Positions 1 through 9,628 of a stretch of DNA of 51,708 nt are shown here, piece by piece. Position numbers and translations under genes: made by a program. The notes beneath the pieces are model-generated. The model made no database searches. It saw nothing but the letters and a program-made list of their open reading frames with translations, and was not told the DNA's origin. Numbering within the stretch: position 1 is the first letter of the stretch; each line of letters opens with the position of its first letter. The DNA lies in NCBI GenBank assembly GCA_963820955.1, contig CAWGCA010000035.1, forward strand, positions 1 through 51,708. Direction: 5' to 3'. The stretch is from CAWGCA01 sp963820955. Its GTDB lineage: Bacteria > Pseudomonadota > Gammaproteobacteria > Chromatiales > Chromatiaceae.

Positions 1-535
1 TGTTGCTGGTTCGTCATCGTTCGTTATCGAAAAAACGGTGTGCTGAAACGACTCAACAGGGGGGGGGGTTTTTGGATCAGGCGGCTCCCGTCTCCGGCCC
101 ATCGTAGCTGGTCTCGGTTCTGGTCTACGCCTGAGCCAAACCTGTTCGTCAACTTCCGCGGGGATGGTTCCTGATCCCTACCTGCTGCTTGGTACTGATT
201 TTGGGTACCCCTACACTATGAGCCTGGGCCTGACCGTGGCTGCCCGCACTGCCCAACCAAGAGGCCGCCAACGGCCTGCTGAACCTCATCAGCTGGCCCA
301 TGATGCTGCTCTGCGGGGGTCTGGTTTTCCCTGGAGGGATCCCCCGTCCTGTGTCTACCAGTTGGCTCAGCTTTCGCCTCTGACCCATGTCATCGATGCG
401 GCGTTGGCTGTGACTCGGATCAATGGTGCTGGGCTGCTGGCTATCTCCCACCACCTGGCTTTGTGCTGGCCCTCAAAATGACAGCCCTGTTCATGACCAT
501 CGGCGCGCGATGGTTCTCGCTATTAATAGTCCCCG
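1..535 (+). pseudogene. Degraded mirror copy of the ABC-2 permease 3' part
   Basis: This matches the reverse complement of the permease gene at 7631-8155 and covers its C-terminal half. The frame is broken many times, including near base 60 (a G run) and near the end, where the expected ending RWFRWE is altered. No continuous permease frame survives. The gradual decay toward base 1 suggests base-calling errors more than true gene decay. Confidence 0.85.
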
Positions 536-561
536 GGAAAATAAAAAAGCAACCAGGCCTT

Positions 562-2806
562 TAAACCTGCCCGGGCGCTGCAGCCCCCCCACCCCCTGCA
601 TATCCTCCACCAAAAACTCCACAAACAGGGGTGGGTGACCACGGACTCCTCCATGCGCAAGCAGCAGCTGCCGGGCACGGGACCGACTGAAGCTGCGGAT
701 AGCCCATTTCACCCTGTAGGAGGGCTCCGGCGCTCATGCTGCTCAGGCTGTCCACACCAGGGCCAGCAGCAGCACCGCTGCCAGGGGATCCCCCGCCATC
801 TCGCCACAGACGTGGACCGGGCGCTGGCTCCGGCACCCTTGACGCATCTGCACCAGTGCCCGCAATACCGCAGGATGCAGTTCGTCATAGAGTTCCGCCA
901 CCCGCGGATTGTTTCTATCCACCGCCAGCAGATACTGGGTCAGGCCATGCGGCCGACCGAGAGCAATCACCTGTCGCGCCAGCTCTTCGGTCTGATAAAC
1001 CGCGGCGGGAACTTCGAAAAATCACACCCGACAACTGCGGCATCACCACTTCCTGCCCCTCCTCCGCCAGTTCGTCGGGGCCCCGCTGGATCAGCAGCAG
1101 TAGCTCGTCCACCTCAGAAACTGGACTTATCATAGGAAGCATGATCTGCAGATTATTCAGCCCCGCCGCTGCCCCCAGCATGGCGCGGATCTGGGTGAGA
1201 AATATCTGGGGGTGTATCGAGGGAGATACAGCCGCCACGCCAACCCAGAAACGGATTCGACCATCTACCGGAAAGCAGCGGTTTATCGCCGCCGATATCG
1301 AGGGTACGCGGGTTACCGGGGCGTGGGGCGAAAGTTTCCAGAACGTGGCGATAATTCGCGCTTTGCGCCGCTCCCCGGGGAATCGGTCGCGTATCATGAA
1401 AGGCAACTCGGTCCGGTAGAGACCGACGCCTTCGGATTCATCGATTCCCAGGAAACTCATCTCCGACACCGGCTGGTCTTGAGATACAACGGCAACGGAA
1501 AGCCATCGGGTGTCTCCGCCGGCTGGCCCCGAGACATCCGTTCCCGCGACAGTTCCTGTTCCTCCCGGGCCAGCCGCAGATCCTCCTGTCGCACGGAGGG
1601 GGCCGGCGAGACATAGACCGCCCGCGGTAACCATCGATGATGACGTCCCGACGCTCATCCGCCCGGCCGGAAGATCGGTCACCCCCATCACCGCCGGCAC
1701 GCCCATGCCCCTCACCAAAATAGCCACGTGAGAAGAACTGGAGCCGGTGGCAGAGACAACCCGCGAGACGCTCGACGGCACCTCGGCCAACTCCAGGGCA
1801 CTGACCTCCTCGCCCACCAGAATCGTCTTCTCCGGGTACTGGACTTCTCTCGGTGTGTCGCTCTGCAACCGCATCAGGATGCGCCGGCCCAATCACGGAT
1901 TCGGAGGATCTCTCCCGCAGGTAGACATCATCCATGCGCTCGAACACCTGGGCGTGCCGCTCATGTATGGTGCAATGCGGTCTGCACCCACTCCCCTTGA
2001 CGGATATGCTCAATGGTCTGGCTGACCAGGGTATCGCCCCCCCAGCATCAGCAGCAGGGCGTCGAACAGGCCCGGTCTTCTGCCGGCAACCCCTCCCCCA
2101 AACGGGACTGCAGACACCGAAGATCCTCTTCCACCCGCGCCACCGCGGCCCGGAACCGGTTGATGTCCTGCTCCGGATCCTCGGTGTCACGATCAGGCAC
2201 CGCCGCCAGATCGGCCATCGGATAAACCACCACCACGGTGCCGATGGCGACACCGGTGGCCCCTGGTCTCCCCTGGAGGAACCGGATTGGCGCGTCCGGG
2301 GAACCCAGGATTTCTGTCAACTCCCCGCTGGCTTGGGCATGGGTGATGGCGCCCGCCAGCTGGGCTGCCAGGGTGAAAAGGAAGGTGACTTCGTTGTCGT
2401 CAAACTGCCGGGATTCCCGCTGGCGCACCACCAATACGCCCAGAACCTTGCGATTCTGGATAATGGGAACCCCCAGGAAACCATGGTAGGGCACCTCACC
2501 GGTCTCGGTATTGAACTGATAGCGCGGATGGTTGGGTGCATCATCCAGGTTAATCGGCTCTGCCCTTTCGCACACCAGCCCGATCAAACCGCGGTGCAGC
2601 GGTAGATTGGCCTTGCCTACCGCCTCCTGACGCAAACCGTGGGTGGCCCGCAGTATATGCTTTCTTTGCTCGAAATCGGTCAGATAGACCGAGCAAACGT
2701 CAGCCTTCACTGCCTGTTTGACCTGCCGCACAATCAGATCCAGCGCCTCGACCAGATCAGGCGCCGCATTCACCTGCTGGACAATGCGGTGCAGGACCTC
2801 AAGCAT
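562..2806 (-). pseudogene. Degraded mirror copy of ptsP
   Basis: This is the reverse complement of ptsP at 5334-7598. From its start at 2806 the first ~245 codons (GAF domain and start of the enzyme I part) match the intact copy apart from an Arg-to-Cys change. The frame then breaks near 2070. Further frameshifts and substitutions follow through the PEP-binding region, although blocks such as LMLPMIS and GWRG-like sequence can still be traced in scattered frames. It should not be counted as a second phosphotransferase gene. Confidence 0.88.
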
Positions 2807-2850
2807 AGGTGCTCCTCACTGGCATGCGCCCAGAGCTACGCCCGCAGGCA

Positions 2851-3366
2851 CTAACGGCGGCCGTGACGCAGATAGTTGGATCTGGAGCGCACCGGCGCGC
2901 CATCGGGAAACAGCAGAGGGGCCAGTTCTTCCAGTGCGTTGGTGTATACCCGTCGTTTGAAATAGACCACTTCACGCAGGGGTTGCCAGTACTTAACCCA
3001 GCGCCAGCCATCAAACTCCGGTTTCGGTGAATGGTTAAGGCAGAAATCCGTCTCTTCACACAATACCCGCAGCAGAAACCAGCGCTGTTTCTGCCCGATA
3101 CAGAGGGGTTCACAGTGACGGCGGATAAATCGATTGGGCAATCGGTAGCGGAGCCAGGTACCCGTCATTCCCATCAACTCAACTTGATTTGGTTTGAGCC
3201 CGACCTCCTCCTCCAGTTCCCGAAACATGGCCTGTTCCGGCGCTTCGTGCTCATTTATCCCGCCTTGGGGAAACTGCCAGGCATCCTGACCCACCCGTCG
3301 CCCCCAGAACAGCCTGCGCTGCTGGTTGCAAGGATGATACCCACATTCGGCCGATAACCTTCCGGG
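2851..3366 (-). pseudogene. Mirror copy of rppH with a frameshift
   Basis: This mirrors rppH at 4765-5289. The region from the VGQDAW block to the C-terminus is intact and keeps the whole Nudix box. Near 3330 two bases are missing relative to the other arm, which puts the TTG start and first ~25 codons out of frame. One His/Thr region residue also differs (EA for ET). It is part of the fold-back arm. Confidence 0.88.
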
Positions 3367-3520
3367 TCTATCAAGGGAAACCTGTTCATCGGGTTCAAGT
3401 AATGATTTGATTTTTCCACAGTTCGGCCAACCCAGGCAACTGTTCCCCGGGGGAAATTCCGATCACCTTTCCTCGGATAGGGTAGAATCGCAGGGATTCG
3501 GCAAGTTGTGGGGCTGAATA

Positions 3521-4055
3521 CACGGACTGGCTATCTTTGATCTGGACAACACCCTGCTGGCAGGGGACTCAGACTATCTATGGGGTGTTTTCTCGCCGAG
3601 ACGGGAGGGAGACCGGGATGACTATGAACGGGAGACTGAGCGTTTTTACGACGCCTACAAAGAGGGAACCCTGGATATCATGGAGTTCCTTCGTTTCGCC
3701 TTGCGTCCTTTGAAACAGAACTCCCGGGCGGATCTCCAGCACTGGCGGCAGCGCTTCTTAGCCAAAAAGATCGAGCCAATCATACTGCCCCTGGCAGAGC
3801 AGCTGATCGACCGGCACCGCCAGGCCGGCGACACCCCGCTGACCCCCACCGCTACCAATGCCTTTGTTACCGCGCCTATCGCGGAACGGCTCGGAATCAG
3901 CCACCTGATCGCCACCGAACCGGAAAGCAAAGGCGGACGCCAAACTGGAGAGGTTGCCGGCATACCCTGCTTTCAGGAAGGCAAGGTGGAGCGGCTCACA
4001 CTCTGGCTGCAGGCACATGACCAGGACCTAGGGGCACAGTTTCTACAGCGACTCC
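3521..4055 (+). pseudogene. Mirror copy of the HAD-family phosphatase, truncated
   Basis: The reading begins with AIFDLDNTLLAGDSDY, the HAD motif I region, and runs to FYSDS before the sequence folds back at 4055. Frameshifts differ from those in the opposite copy. For example, this arm has the correct reading for TYR-LEU-TRP-GLY after the motif I block, where the other arm lost bases, but has a wrong Thr-Pro-Thr where the other reads Ile-Ile-Thr. Merging the two arms restores a continuous protein. Confidence 0.85.
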
Positions 4056-4615
4056 AACAGCGGAATGTCGTTGTGGGAGTCGCTGTAGAAACTGCTGCCC
4101 CTCAGGTCCTGGTCATGTGCCTGCAGCCAGAAGTGCTAGCCGCTCCACCTTGCCTTCCTGAAAGCAAGGTATGCCGGCAACCTCTCCAGTATAGCGTCCG
4201 CCTTTGCTTTCCGGTTCGGTGGCGATCAGGTGGCTGATTCCGAAGCCGTTCCGCGATAGGCGCGGTAACAAAGGCATTGGTAGCGGTGATGATCAGCGGG
4301 GTGTCACCGGCCTGGCGGTGCCGGTCGATCAGCTGCTCTGCCAGGGGCAGTATGATTGGCTCGATCTTTTTGGCTAAGAAGCGCTGCCGCCAGTGCTGGA
4401 GATCCGCCCGGGAGTTCTGTTTAAAGGACGCAAGGAGAAACGAAGGAACTCCATGATATCCAGGGTTCCCTCTTTGTAGGCGTCGTAAAAACGCTCATTC
4501 TCCCGTTCGTAGTAATCCCGGTCTACCACTCCCGTCTCGGCGAGAAAGACACCCCATAATAGTCTGAGTCCCCTGCCAGCAGGGTGTTGTCCAGATCGAA
4601 GATAGCCAGTGCCAC
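4053..4615 (-). pseudogene. HAD-IB phosphatase (SerB-like), truncated at the fold-back and frameshifted
   Basis: The minus strand reads MALAIFDLDNTLLAGDSD from a GTG start, the nucleophile and acid/base motif I of haloacid dehalogenase phosphatases. ITATN (motif II, with Thr) and FYSDSHNDIPLLE (motif IV) follow, with a lysine between them in ESKGG. This order fits the HAD-IB phosphoserine or histidinol-phosphate phosphatase-like proteins often found divergent from rppH. The frame is broken after motif I, near the LRPL block and near the ERLGI block. The mirror arm has the correct base at these sites, so they look like sequencing errors. The C-terminal end is lost at the inverted joint. The substrate cannot be told. 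Confidence 0.75.
4056..4075. other. Unpaired spacer at the fold-back centre
   Basis: These 20 bases separate the arms of the inverted duplication. Read on the minus strand they encode HNDIPLL, which completes the canonical HAD metal-binding motif begun by FYSDS. The spacer is therefore genuine coding sequence of the HAD gene, met once, and the chimera turned back just after it. The bases GGAG at the minus-strand end of the spacer are complementary to CTCC just before it, giving a short priming homology. Confidence 0.88.
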
Positions 4616-4764
4616 TATAATCAGCCCCACAACTTGCCGAATCCCTGCGATTCTACCCTATCCGAGGAAAGGTGATCGGAATTTCCCCCGGGGAACAGTT
4701 GCCTGGGTTGGCCGAACTGTGGAAAAATCAAATCATTACTTGAACCCGATCGAACAGGTTTCCC

Positions 4765-5289
4765 TTGATAGACCCGGAAGGTTATCGGCCGAATGTGGGT
4801 ATCATCCTCTGCAACCAGCAGCGCAGGCTGTTCTGGGGGCGACGGGTGGGTCAGGATGCCTGGCAGTTTCCCCAAGGCGGGATAAATGAGCACGAAACGC
4901 CGGAACAGGCCATGTTTCGGGAACTGGAGGAGGAGGTCGGGCTCAAACCAAATCAAGTTGAGTTGATGGGAATGACGGGTACCTGGCTCCGCTACCGATT
5001 GCCCAATCGATTTATCCGCCGTCACTGTGAACCCCTCTGTATCGGGCAGAAACAGCGCTGGTTTCTGCTGCGGGTATTGTGTGAAGAGACGGATTTCTGC
5101 CTTAACCATTCACCGAAACCGGAGTTTGATGGCTGGCGCTGGGTTAAGTACTGGCAACCCCTGCGTGAAGTGGTCTATTTCAAACGACGGGTATACACCA
5201 ACGCACTGGAAGAGCTGGCCCCTCTGCTGTTTCCCGATGGCGCGCCGGTGCGCTCCAGATCCAACTATCTGCGTCACGGCCGCCGTTAG
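4765..5289 (+). CDS. rppH: RNA pyrophosphohydrolase RppH
   Basis: RppH removes pyrophosphate from the 5' triphosphate end of mRNA and so opens the way for RNase E decay. The 174-residue protein begins MIDPEGYRPNVGIIL, the typical family N-terminus, from a TTG codon at 4765. No ATG lies in a better place, so I accept the TTG. The Nudix box spans residues 38-60, with GG at its start and the catalytic RELEEEVGL at its end. The C-terminus ends NYLRHGRR. It is followed after 44 bases by ptsP, the usual gamma-proteobacterial pairing, and is divergent from the HAD phosphatase across a 150-base gap that should hold both promoters. Confidence 0.95.
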   Translation: MIDPEGYRPNVGIILCNQQRRLFWGRRVGQDAWQFPQGGINEHETPEQAMFRELEEEVGLKPNQVELMGMTGTWLRYRLPNRFIRRHCEPLCIGQKQRWFLLRVLCEETDFCLNHSPKPEFDGWRWVKYWQPLREVVYFKRRVYTNALEELAPLLFPDGAPVRSRSNYLRHGRR

Positions 5290-5333
5290 TGCCTGCGGGC
5301 GTAGCTCTGGGCGCATGCCAGTGAGGAGCACCT

Positions 5334-7598
5334 ATGCTTGAGGTCCTGCACCGCATTGTCCAGCAGGTGAATGCGGCGCCTGATCTGGTCGAGGCGCTGG
5401 ATCTGATTGTGCGGCAGGTCAAACAGGCAGTGAAGGCTGACGTTTGCTCGGTCTATCTGACCGATTTCGAGCAAAGAAAGCATATACTGCGGGCCACCCA
5501 CGGTTTGCGTCAGGAGGCGGTAGGCAAGGCCAATCTACCGCTGCACCGCGGTTTGATCGGGCTGGTGTGCGAAAGGGCAGAGCCGATTAACCTGGATGAT
5601 GCACCCAACCATCCGCGCTATCAGTTCAATACCGAGACCGGTGAGGTGCCCTACCATGGTTTCCTGGGGGTTCCCATTATCCAGAATCGCAAGGTTCTGG
5701 GCGTATTGGTGGTGCGCCAGCGGGAATCCCGGCAGTTTGACGACAACGAAGTCACCTTCCTTTTCACCCTGGCAGCCCAGCTGGCGGGCGCCATCACCCA
5801 TGCCCAAGCCAGCGGGGAGTTGACAGAAATCCTGGGTTCCCCGGACGCGCCAATCCGGTTCCTCCAGGGGAGACCAGGGGCCACCGGTGTCGCCATCGGC
5901 ACCGTGGTGGTGGTTTATCCGATGGCCGATCTGGCGGCGGTGCCCGATCGTGACACCGAGGATCCGGAGCAGGACATCAACCGGTTCCGGGCCGCGGTGG
6001 CGCGGGTGGAAGAGGATCTTCGGCGTCTGCAGTCCCGTTTGGGGGAGGGGTTGCCGGCAGAAGACCGGGCCCTGTTCGACGCCCTGCTGCTGATGCTGGG
6101 GGGCGATACCCTGGTCAGCCAGACCATTGAGCATATCCGTCAAGGGGAGTGGGTGCAGACCGCATTGCACCATACCATCGAGCGGCACGCCCAGGTGTTC
6201 GAGCGCATGGATGATGTCTACCTGCGGGAGAGATCCTCCGATATCCGTGATCTGGGCCGGCGCATCCTGATGCGGTTGCAGAGCGACACACCGAGAGAAG
6301 TCCAGTACCCGGAGAAGACGATTCTGGTGGGCGAGGAGGTCAGTGCCCTGGAGTTGGCCGAGGTGCCGGTCGAGCGTCTCGCGGGTGTTGTCTCTGCCAC
6401 CGGCTCCAGTTCTTCTCACGTGGCTATTTTGGCCAGGGGCATGGGCGTGCCGGCGGTGATGGGGGTGACCGATCTTCCGGCCGGGCGGATGGAGCGTCGG
6501 GACGTCATCATCGATGGTTACCGCGGGCGGGTCTATGTCTCGCCGGCCCCCTCCGTGCGACAGGAGTATCTGCGGCTGGCCCGGGAGGAACAGGAACTGT
6601 CGCGGGAACTGGATGATCTGCGGGGCCAGCCGGCGGAGACACCCGATGGCTTTCAGTTGCCGTTGTATCTCAATACCGGCCTGGTGTCGGAGATGAGTTC
6701 CCTGGGAATCGATGAATCCGAAGGCGTCGGTCTCTACCGGACCGAGCTGCCTTTCATGATACGCGACCGATTCCCCGGGGAAGCGGCGCAAAGCGCCAAT
6801 TATCGCCACGTTCTGGAAACTTTCGCCCCACGCCCCGTAACCCTGCGTACCCTCGATATCGGCGGCGATAAACCGCTGCCTTATTTTCCGGTAGATGAGT
6901 CCAATCCGTTTCTGGGTTGGCGTGGCAGCCGTATCTCCCTGGATCACCCGGAGATATTTCTCACCCAGATCCGCGCCATGCTGGGGGCAGCGGCGGGGCT
7001 GAATAATCTGCAGATCATGCTGCCTATGATAAGTGCGGTTTCTGAGGTGGACGAGCTACTGCTGCTGATCCAGCGGGCCCACGACGAACTGGCGGAGGAG
7101 GGGCAGGAAGTGGTGATGCCGCGGGTCGGGGTCATGATCGAAGTTCCCGCCGCGGTTTATCAGACCGAAGAGCTGGCGCGACGGGTGGATTTTCTCTCGG
7201 TCGGCAGTAATGACCTTACCCAGTATCTGCTGGCGGTGGATAGAAACAATCCGCGGGTGGCGGAACTCTATGACGAACTGCATCCTGCGGTATTGCGGGC
7301 ACTGGTGCAGATCGTCAAGGGTGCCGGAGTGTACCAGCGCCCGGTCAGCGTCTGTGGCGAGATGGCGGGGGATCCCCTGGCAGCGGTGCTGCTGCTGGGC
7401 CTTGGTGTGGACAGCCTGAGCATGAGCGCCGGAGCCCTGCTACGGGTGAAATGGGCTATCCGCAGCTTCAGTCGGTCCCGTGCCCGGCAGCTGCTGCAGG
7501 CCGTCTTGCGCATGGAAGATGCCGGTCAGGTACGGCGCTTTCTGCAGGGGGCGTTGGAGGATATGGGGCTGGGGGGGCTGGTTCGCCCGGGCAGGTAA
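5334..7598 (+). CDS. ptsP: PEP-protein phosphotransferase PtsP (enzyme I-Ntr)
   Basis: PtsP is the first enzyme of the nitrogen-related phosphotransferase system. It takes phosphate from PEP and passes it to NPr. The 754-residue protein has an N-terminal GAF domain (about 1-160), then the enzyme I N-terminal and swivel domains with the phosphorylated His362 in SSSSHVAILARGMG. The PEP-binding TIM barrel carries RTLDIGGDKPLPYF (505-518), MIEVPAA (601-607), LSVGSNDLTQYL (621-632) and Cys674 in SVCGEMAGDP. Length matches the family (about 750). A GAGGA ribosome site precedes the ATG. It ends 32 bases from the convergent ABC permease gene, with no strong terminator between. Confidence 0.96.
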   Translation: MLEVLHRIVQQVNAAPDLVEALDLIVRQVKQAVKADVCSVYLTDFEQRKHILRATHGLRQEAVGKANLPLHRGLIGLVCERAEPINLDDAPNHPRYQFNTETGEVPYHGFLGVPIIQNRKVLGVLVVRQRESRQFDDNEVTFLFTLAAQLAGAITHAQASGELTEILGSPDAPIRFLQGRPGATGVAIGTVVVVYPMADLAAVPDRDTEDPEQDINRFRAAVARVEEDLRRLQSRLGEGLPAEDRALFDALLLMLGGDTLVSQTIEHIRQGEWVQTALHHTIERHAQVFERMDDVYLRERSSDIRDLGRRILMRLQSDTPREVQYPEKTILVGEEVSALELAEVPVERLAGVVSATGSSSSHVAILARGMGVPAVMGVTDLPAGRMERRDVIIDGYRGRVYVSPAPSVRQEYLRLAREEQELSRELDDLRGQPAETPDGFQLPLYLNTGLVSEMSSLGIDESEGVGLYRTELPFMIRDRFPGEAAQSANYRHVLETFAPRPVTLRTLDIGGDKPLPYFPVDESNPFLGWRGSRISLDHPEIFLTQIRAMLGAAAGLNNLQIMLPMISAVSEVDELLLLIQRAHDELAEEGQEVVMPRVGVMIEVPAAVYQTEELARRVDFLSVGSNDLTQYLLAVDRNNPRVAELYDELHPAVLRALVQIVKGAGVYQRPVSVCGEMAGDPLAAVLLLGLGVDSLSMSAGALLRVKWAIRSFSRSRARQLLQAVLRMEDAGQVRRFLQGALEDMGLGGLVRPGR

Positions 7599-7630
7599 AA
7601 GGCCTGGTTGCAGGAGGGGGCACCCCGGGA

Positions 7631-8635
7631 CTATTCCCAGCGAAACCATCGCGCGCCGATGGTCATGAACAGGGCTGTCATTAGGCCCAGCACGACCAGG
7701 TGGTGGGAGATAGCCAGCAGCCCAGCACCATCGATCATCACCGCCCGCGCCGCATCGATGACATGGGTCAGAGGCAAAAGCTGAGCCAACTGCTGGACCA
7801 GGGCGGGGGATCCCTCCAGGGAAAACCAGACCCCGCAGAGCAGCATCATGGGCCAGCTGATCAGGTTCAGCAGGCCGTTGGCGGCCTCTTCGTTGGTCAT
7901 GCGGGCAGCCACGATCAGGCCCAGGCTGATCATGCTAAGGGTACCCAAAATCAGTACCAGCAGCAGGGTCAGATAGGAACCATGCATGCGGAAGTTGACG
8001 AACAGGTTGGTTCCGGCGTAGACCAGAACCGAGACCAGTACGATCAGCCAGAGGCGGGAGACCACCTGGGCGGAGAGGAACTCGAGCGGGGTCAACGGGG
8101 TGGCCTTGAGTCGTTTCAGCACACCGTTTTTTCGATAACGGACGATGACGAACCCTACCCCGAACAGCGAGCTGAACATGATATTCATCCCCAGCACTCC
8201 CGGGATCAGCCAGTCCACATAGCGGATCTCATCTCCGCTCACGGTCTGTTTGCGCAGGCCATCGTCGCGGGCGGTGAGCAACTGCTCAAGGATATAGCCG
8301 TTGGCGGAGGTTTCGTTGATCCAGTAACGCCGCCCGGGTAGATCCAGCAGCATGTCCAATTGATGCCGTTCGACCTTGGTGAGCGCCGTCTGCAGCTCGG
8401 TCACCGGGAGAAAGCGAATATGGCGGATGGTGAGAAACTGCGCGATGCCGGCAGGCTCGGTGGAATCGCCCTGAAGCCCTACCTTGAACAGGTCTGTGTC
8501 GTCGCTGGTAAAGGCGAAGGCGAAGCCCATGACGATCAGGACTGGCAGCACGATATTCCAGGAAAGGGCCATGCGGTCACGCAGGAATTCCCGATTACGG
8601 GCGGAGAGGACAGCAAGAAATCGGCGCAGGCGCAT
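7631..8635 (-). CDS. ABC-2 type exporter permease
   Basis: This 334-residue membrane protein has a single N-terminal transmembrane segment (about residues 25-45), an extracytoplasmic loop of some 120 residues, and a C-terminal block of five more membrane segments. That is the layout of ABC-2 family permeases. It lies 21 bases downstream of its ATPase gene, so the two form one operon and probably one exporter. The substrate is unknown. Drugs, lipids or polysaccharide are all possible, and nothing nearby decides between them. Its 3' half is duplicated in broken form at bases 1-535. Confidence 0.88.
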   Translation of the reverse strand: MRLRRFLAVLSARNREFLRDRMALSWNIVLPVLIVMGFAFAFTSDDTDLFKVGLQGDSTEPAGIAQFLTIRHIRFLPVTELQTALTKVERHQLDMLLDLPGRRYWINETSANGYILEQLLTARDDGLRKQTVSGDEIRYVDWLIPGVLGMNIMFSSLFGVGFVIVRYRKNGVLKRLKATPLTPLEFLSAQVVSRLWLIVLVSVLVYAGTNLFVNFRMHGSYLTLLLVLILGTLSMISLGLIVAARMTNEEAANGLLNLISWPMMLLCGVWFSLEGSPALVQQLAQLLPLTHVIDAARAVMIDGAGLLAISHHLVVLGLMTALFMTIGARWFRWE

Positions 8636-8656
8636 CGTGTTAACAGACCCTGGGCC

Positions 8657-9544
8657 CTAGGCCCGCAGTTGGTGCCCGGTCAGTTCGAGGAAGAGGTCTT
8701 CCAGGGTAGGGGAGCGAACCTGCAGGTGGTTGAGGGAGATGCCCTGATCGATCAACTGGCGAATGCTGGTGTTCAGATCGTCGCTCAGGATTTCCACCTG
8801 GCTGTTGCGGCGGCGCAGGGTCAGAGTAGCGTCCTGCCCCAGGGATGGAGGGACCTGGTCGACGGGCAGAGAGATCACCGCGTTATCGAAATGTTTGTGC
8901 AGCAGGTACCTTGGAGAGCCCTGGGCTATGATACGACCGTGGTCCATAATGGCGATTTCGTCGCACAATTCATGGGCCTCTTCCATGTAGTGGGTAGTCA
9001 GCACCACCGTCTTCTGTTCCTCCTTGATGCTCTGGATCAGCTGCCAGAAGTTTCGCCTTGATTGGGGATCCAGTCCGGTGGTGGGTTCGTCCAGGAACAG
9101 GATTTGTGGGTCGTTGATCAGGGCGATGGCCAGCAGCAGTCGTTGTCGCTGGCCGCCGGAGAGTCGATGCGTGTCCCGCTCGAGAAACTCGCCCAGGGCG
9201 CACTTTGCGATCAACTCGTCAAGCGGGCGGGTGCTGAAATAGAAACTACGGAACAGCTCTAGTGCCTCCCGCACCTTGATGAACTCCTGCAGGGCAGTGC
9301 TCTGGAACATGATGCCTGCATCCCGGCGGAACTCCGGGCCGATCGGCAGACCCTGGTACAGGATCTCCCCGGCCGAAGGGCTGAGTATGCCCTCCATTAT
9401 CTCCACCGTGGTGGTCTTGCCGGCCCCATTGGGCCCTAACAGGCCGAAGCAGACCCCCCGTGGGATCGAGAAAGCGACGCCATCCACGGCCGTTACTTCG
9501 CGGTAATGTTTGACCAGATCCTGTACCTGAAGAATAGTGTCCAT
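8657..9544 (-). CDS. ABC transporter ATP-binding protein
   Basis: This 295-residue ATPase powers the permease encoded just downstream. Walker A is GPNGAGKT (38-45), the signature is LSGGQRQ (128-134), Walker B is ILFLDEP (148-154), and TTHYMEEA supplies the switch histidine. A C-terminal extension of about 70 residues is typical of the DrrA/NatA-like drug and sodium exporters. It is the first gene of the operon, and a 132-base divergent gap to the sensor kinase carries an inverted repeat. Confidence 0.92.
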   Translation of the reverse strand: MDTILQVQDLVKHYREVTAVDGVAFSIPRGVCFGLLGPNGAGKTTTVEIMEGILSPSAGEILYQGLPIGPEFRRDAGIMFQSTALQEFIKVREALELFRSFYFSTRPLDELIAKCALGEFLERDTHRLSGGQRQRLLLAIALINDPQILFLDEPTTGLDPQSRRNFWQLIQSIKEEQKTVVLTTHYMEEAHELCDEIAIMDHGRIIAQGSPRYLLHKHFDNAVISLPVDQVPPSLGQDATLTLRRRNSQVEILSDDLNTSIRQLIDQGISLNHLQVRSPTLEDLFLELTGHQLRA

Positions 9545-9574
9545 CTTTGTTTCAGCGCCTTATGTATCGAGATT

Positions 9575-9628
9575 GTACTCCACCAGCGCTCGGCGCCTGG
9601 TCGATGTGTACGCCGCTGGTCGGAGTAC
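9575..9628. promoter_or_regulatory. Inverted repeat between the ABC operon and the sensor kinase gene
   Basis: GTACTCCACCAGCG (9575-9588) is repeated inverted as CGCTGGTCGGAGTAC (9614-9628), with one extra base and a 25-base spacer. A second small dyad, GAGTA/TACTC, overlaps its right end. It lies in the divergent promoter region, so a shared operator or an RNA hairpin is possible. No binding protein is suggested by the sequence. Confidence 0.55.

Larger units (their letters stand above)
1..4055. repeat. Left arm of a 4-kb inverted duplication, error-rich
   Basis: This stretch is the reverse complement of roughly 4076-8160. A left position p pairs with about 8131-p near the centre, and the offset drifts to about 30 bases at the outer end because of indels. 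It holds second copies of the ABC permease end, ptsP, rppH and the HAD gene, in mirror order. The inner half, including the first ~245 ptsP codons, is nearly identical to the right arm. The outer half has many substitutions and frameshifts, worst in 1-600, where homopolymers also appear. The gradient points to low-quality sequence at a contig end. I read this arm as an artefactual fold-back copy carrying no independent genes. Confidence 0.93.
4076..8160. repeat. Right arm of the inverted duplication (genuine genes)
   Basis: This arm carries intact rppH and ptsP and most of the ABC permease, and it continues without a break into the rest of the contig, so it is the authentic copy. Pairing with the left arm stops inside the permease gene only because the contig ends at base 1. 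The 4076-4620 part near the joint has several single-base errors of its own. Confidence 0.88.

Noticed and set aside
3494..3510. A 14-base match between the HAD/rppH gap and about 50772
   Set aside because: Too short and isolated to be anything but chance.
1..4055. Several open frames in the left arm, including an apparent permease end and a partial ptsP
   Set aside because: They are broken copies of genes on the opposite arm, so they are not counted as extra genes.
5535..6947. 470-codon open frame antisense to ptsP
   Set aside because: It overlaps the conserved ptsP core on the other strand. GC-rich coding DNA often gives such open frames, and there is no protein-like motif.
1..8160. A natural large palindrome or gene amplification
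   Set aside because: The error gradient toward base 1, complementary errors and the spacer completing the HAD motif fit a chimeric end better. It remains formally possible.
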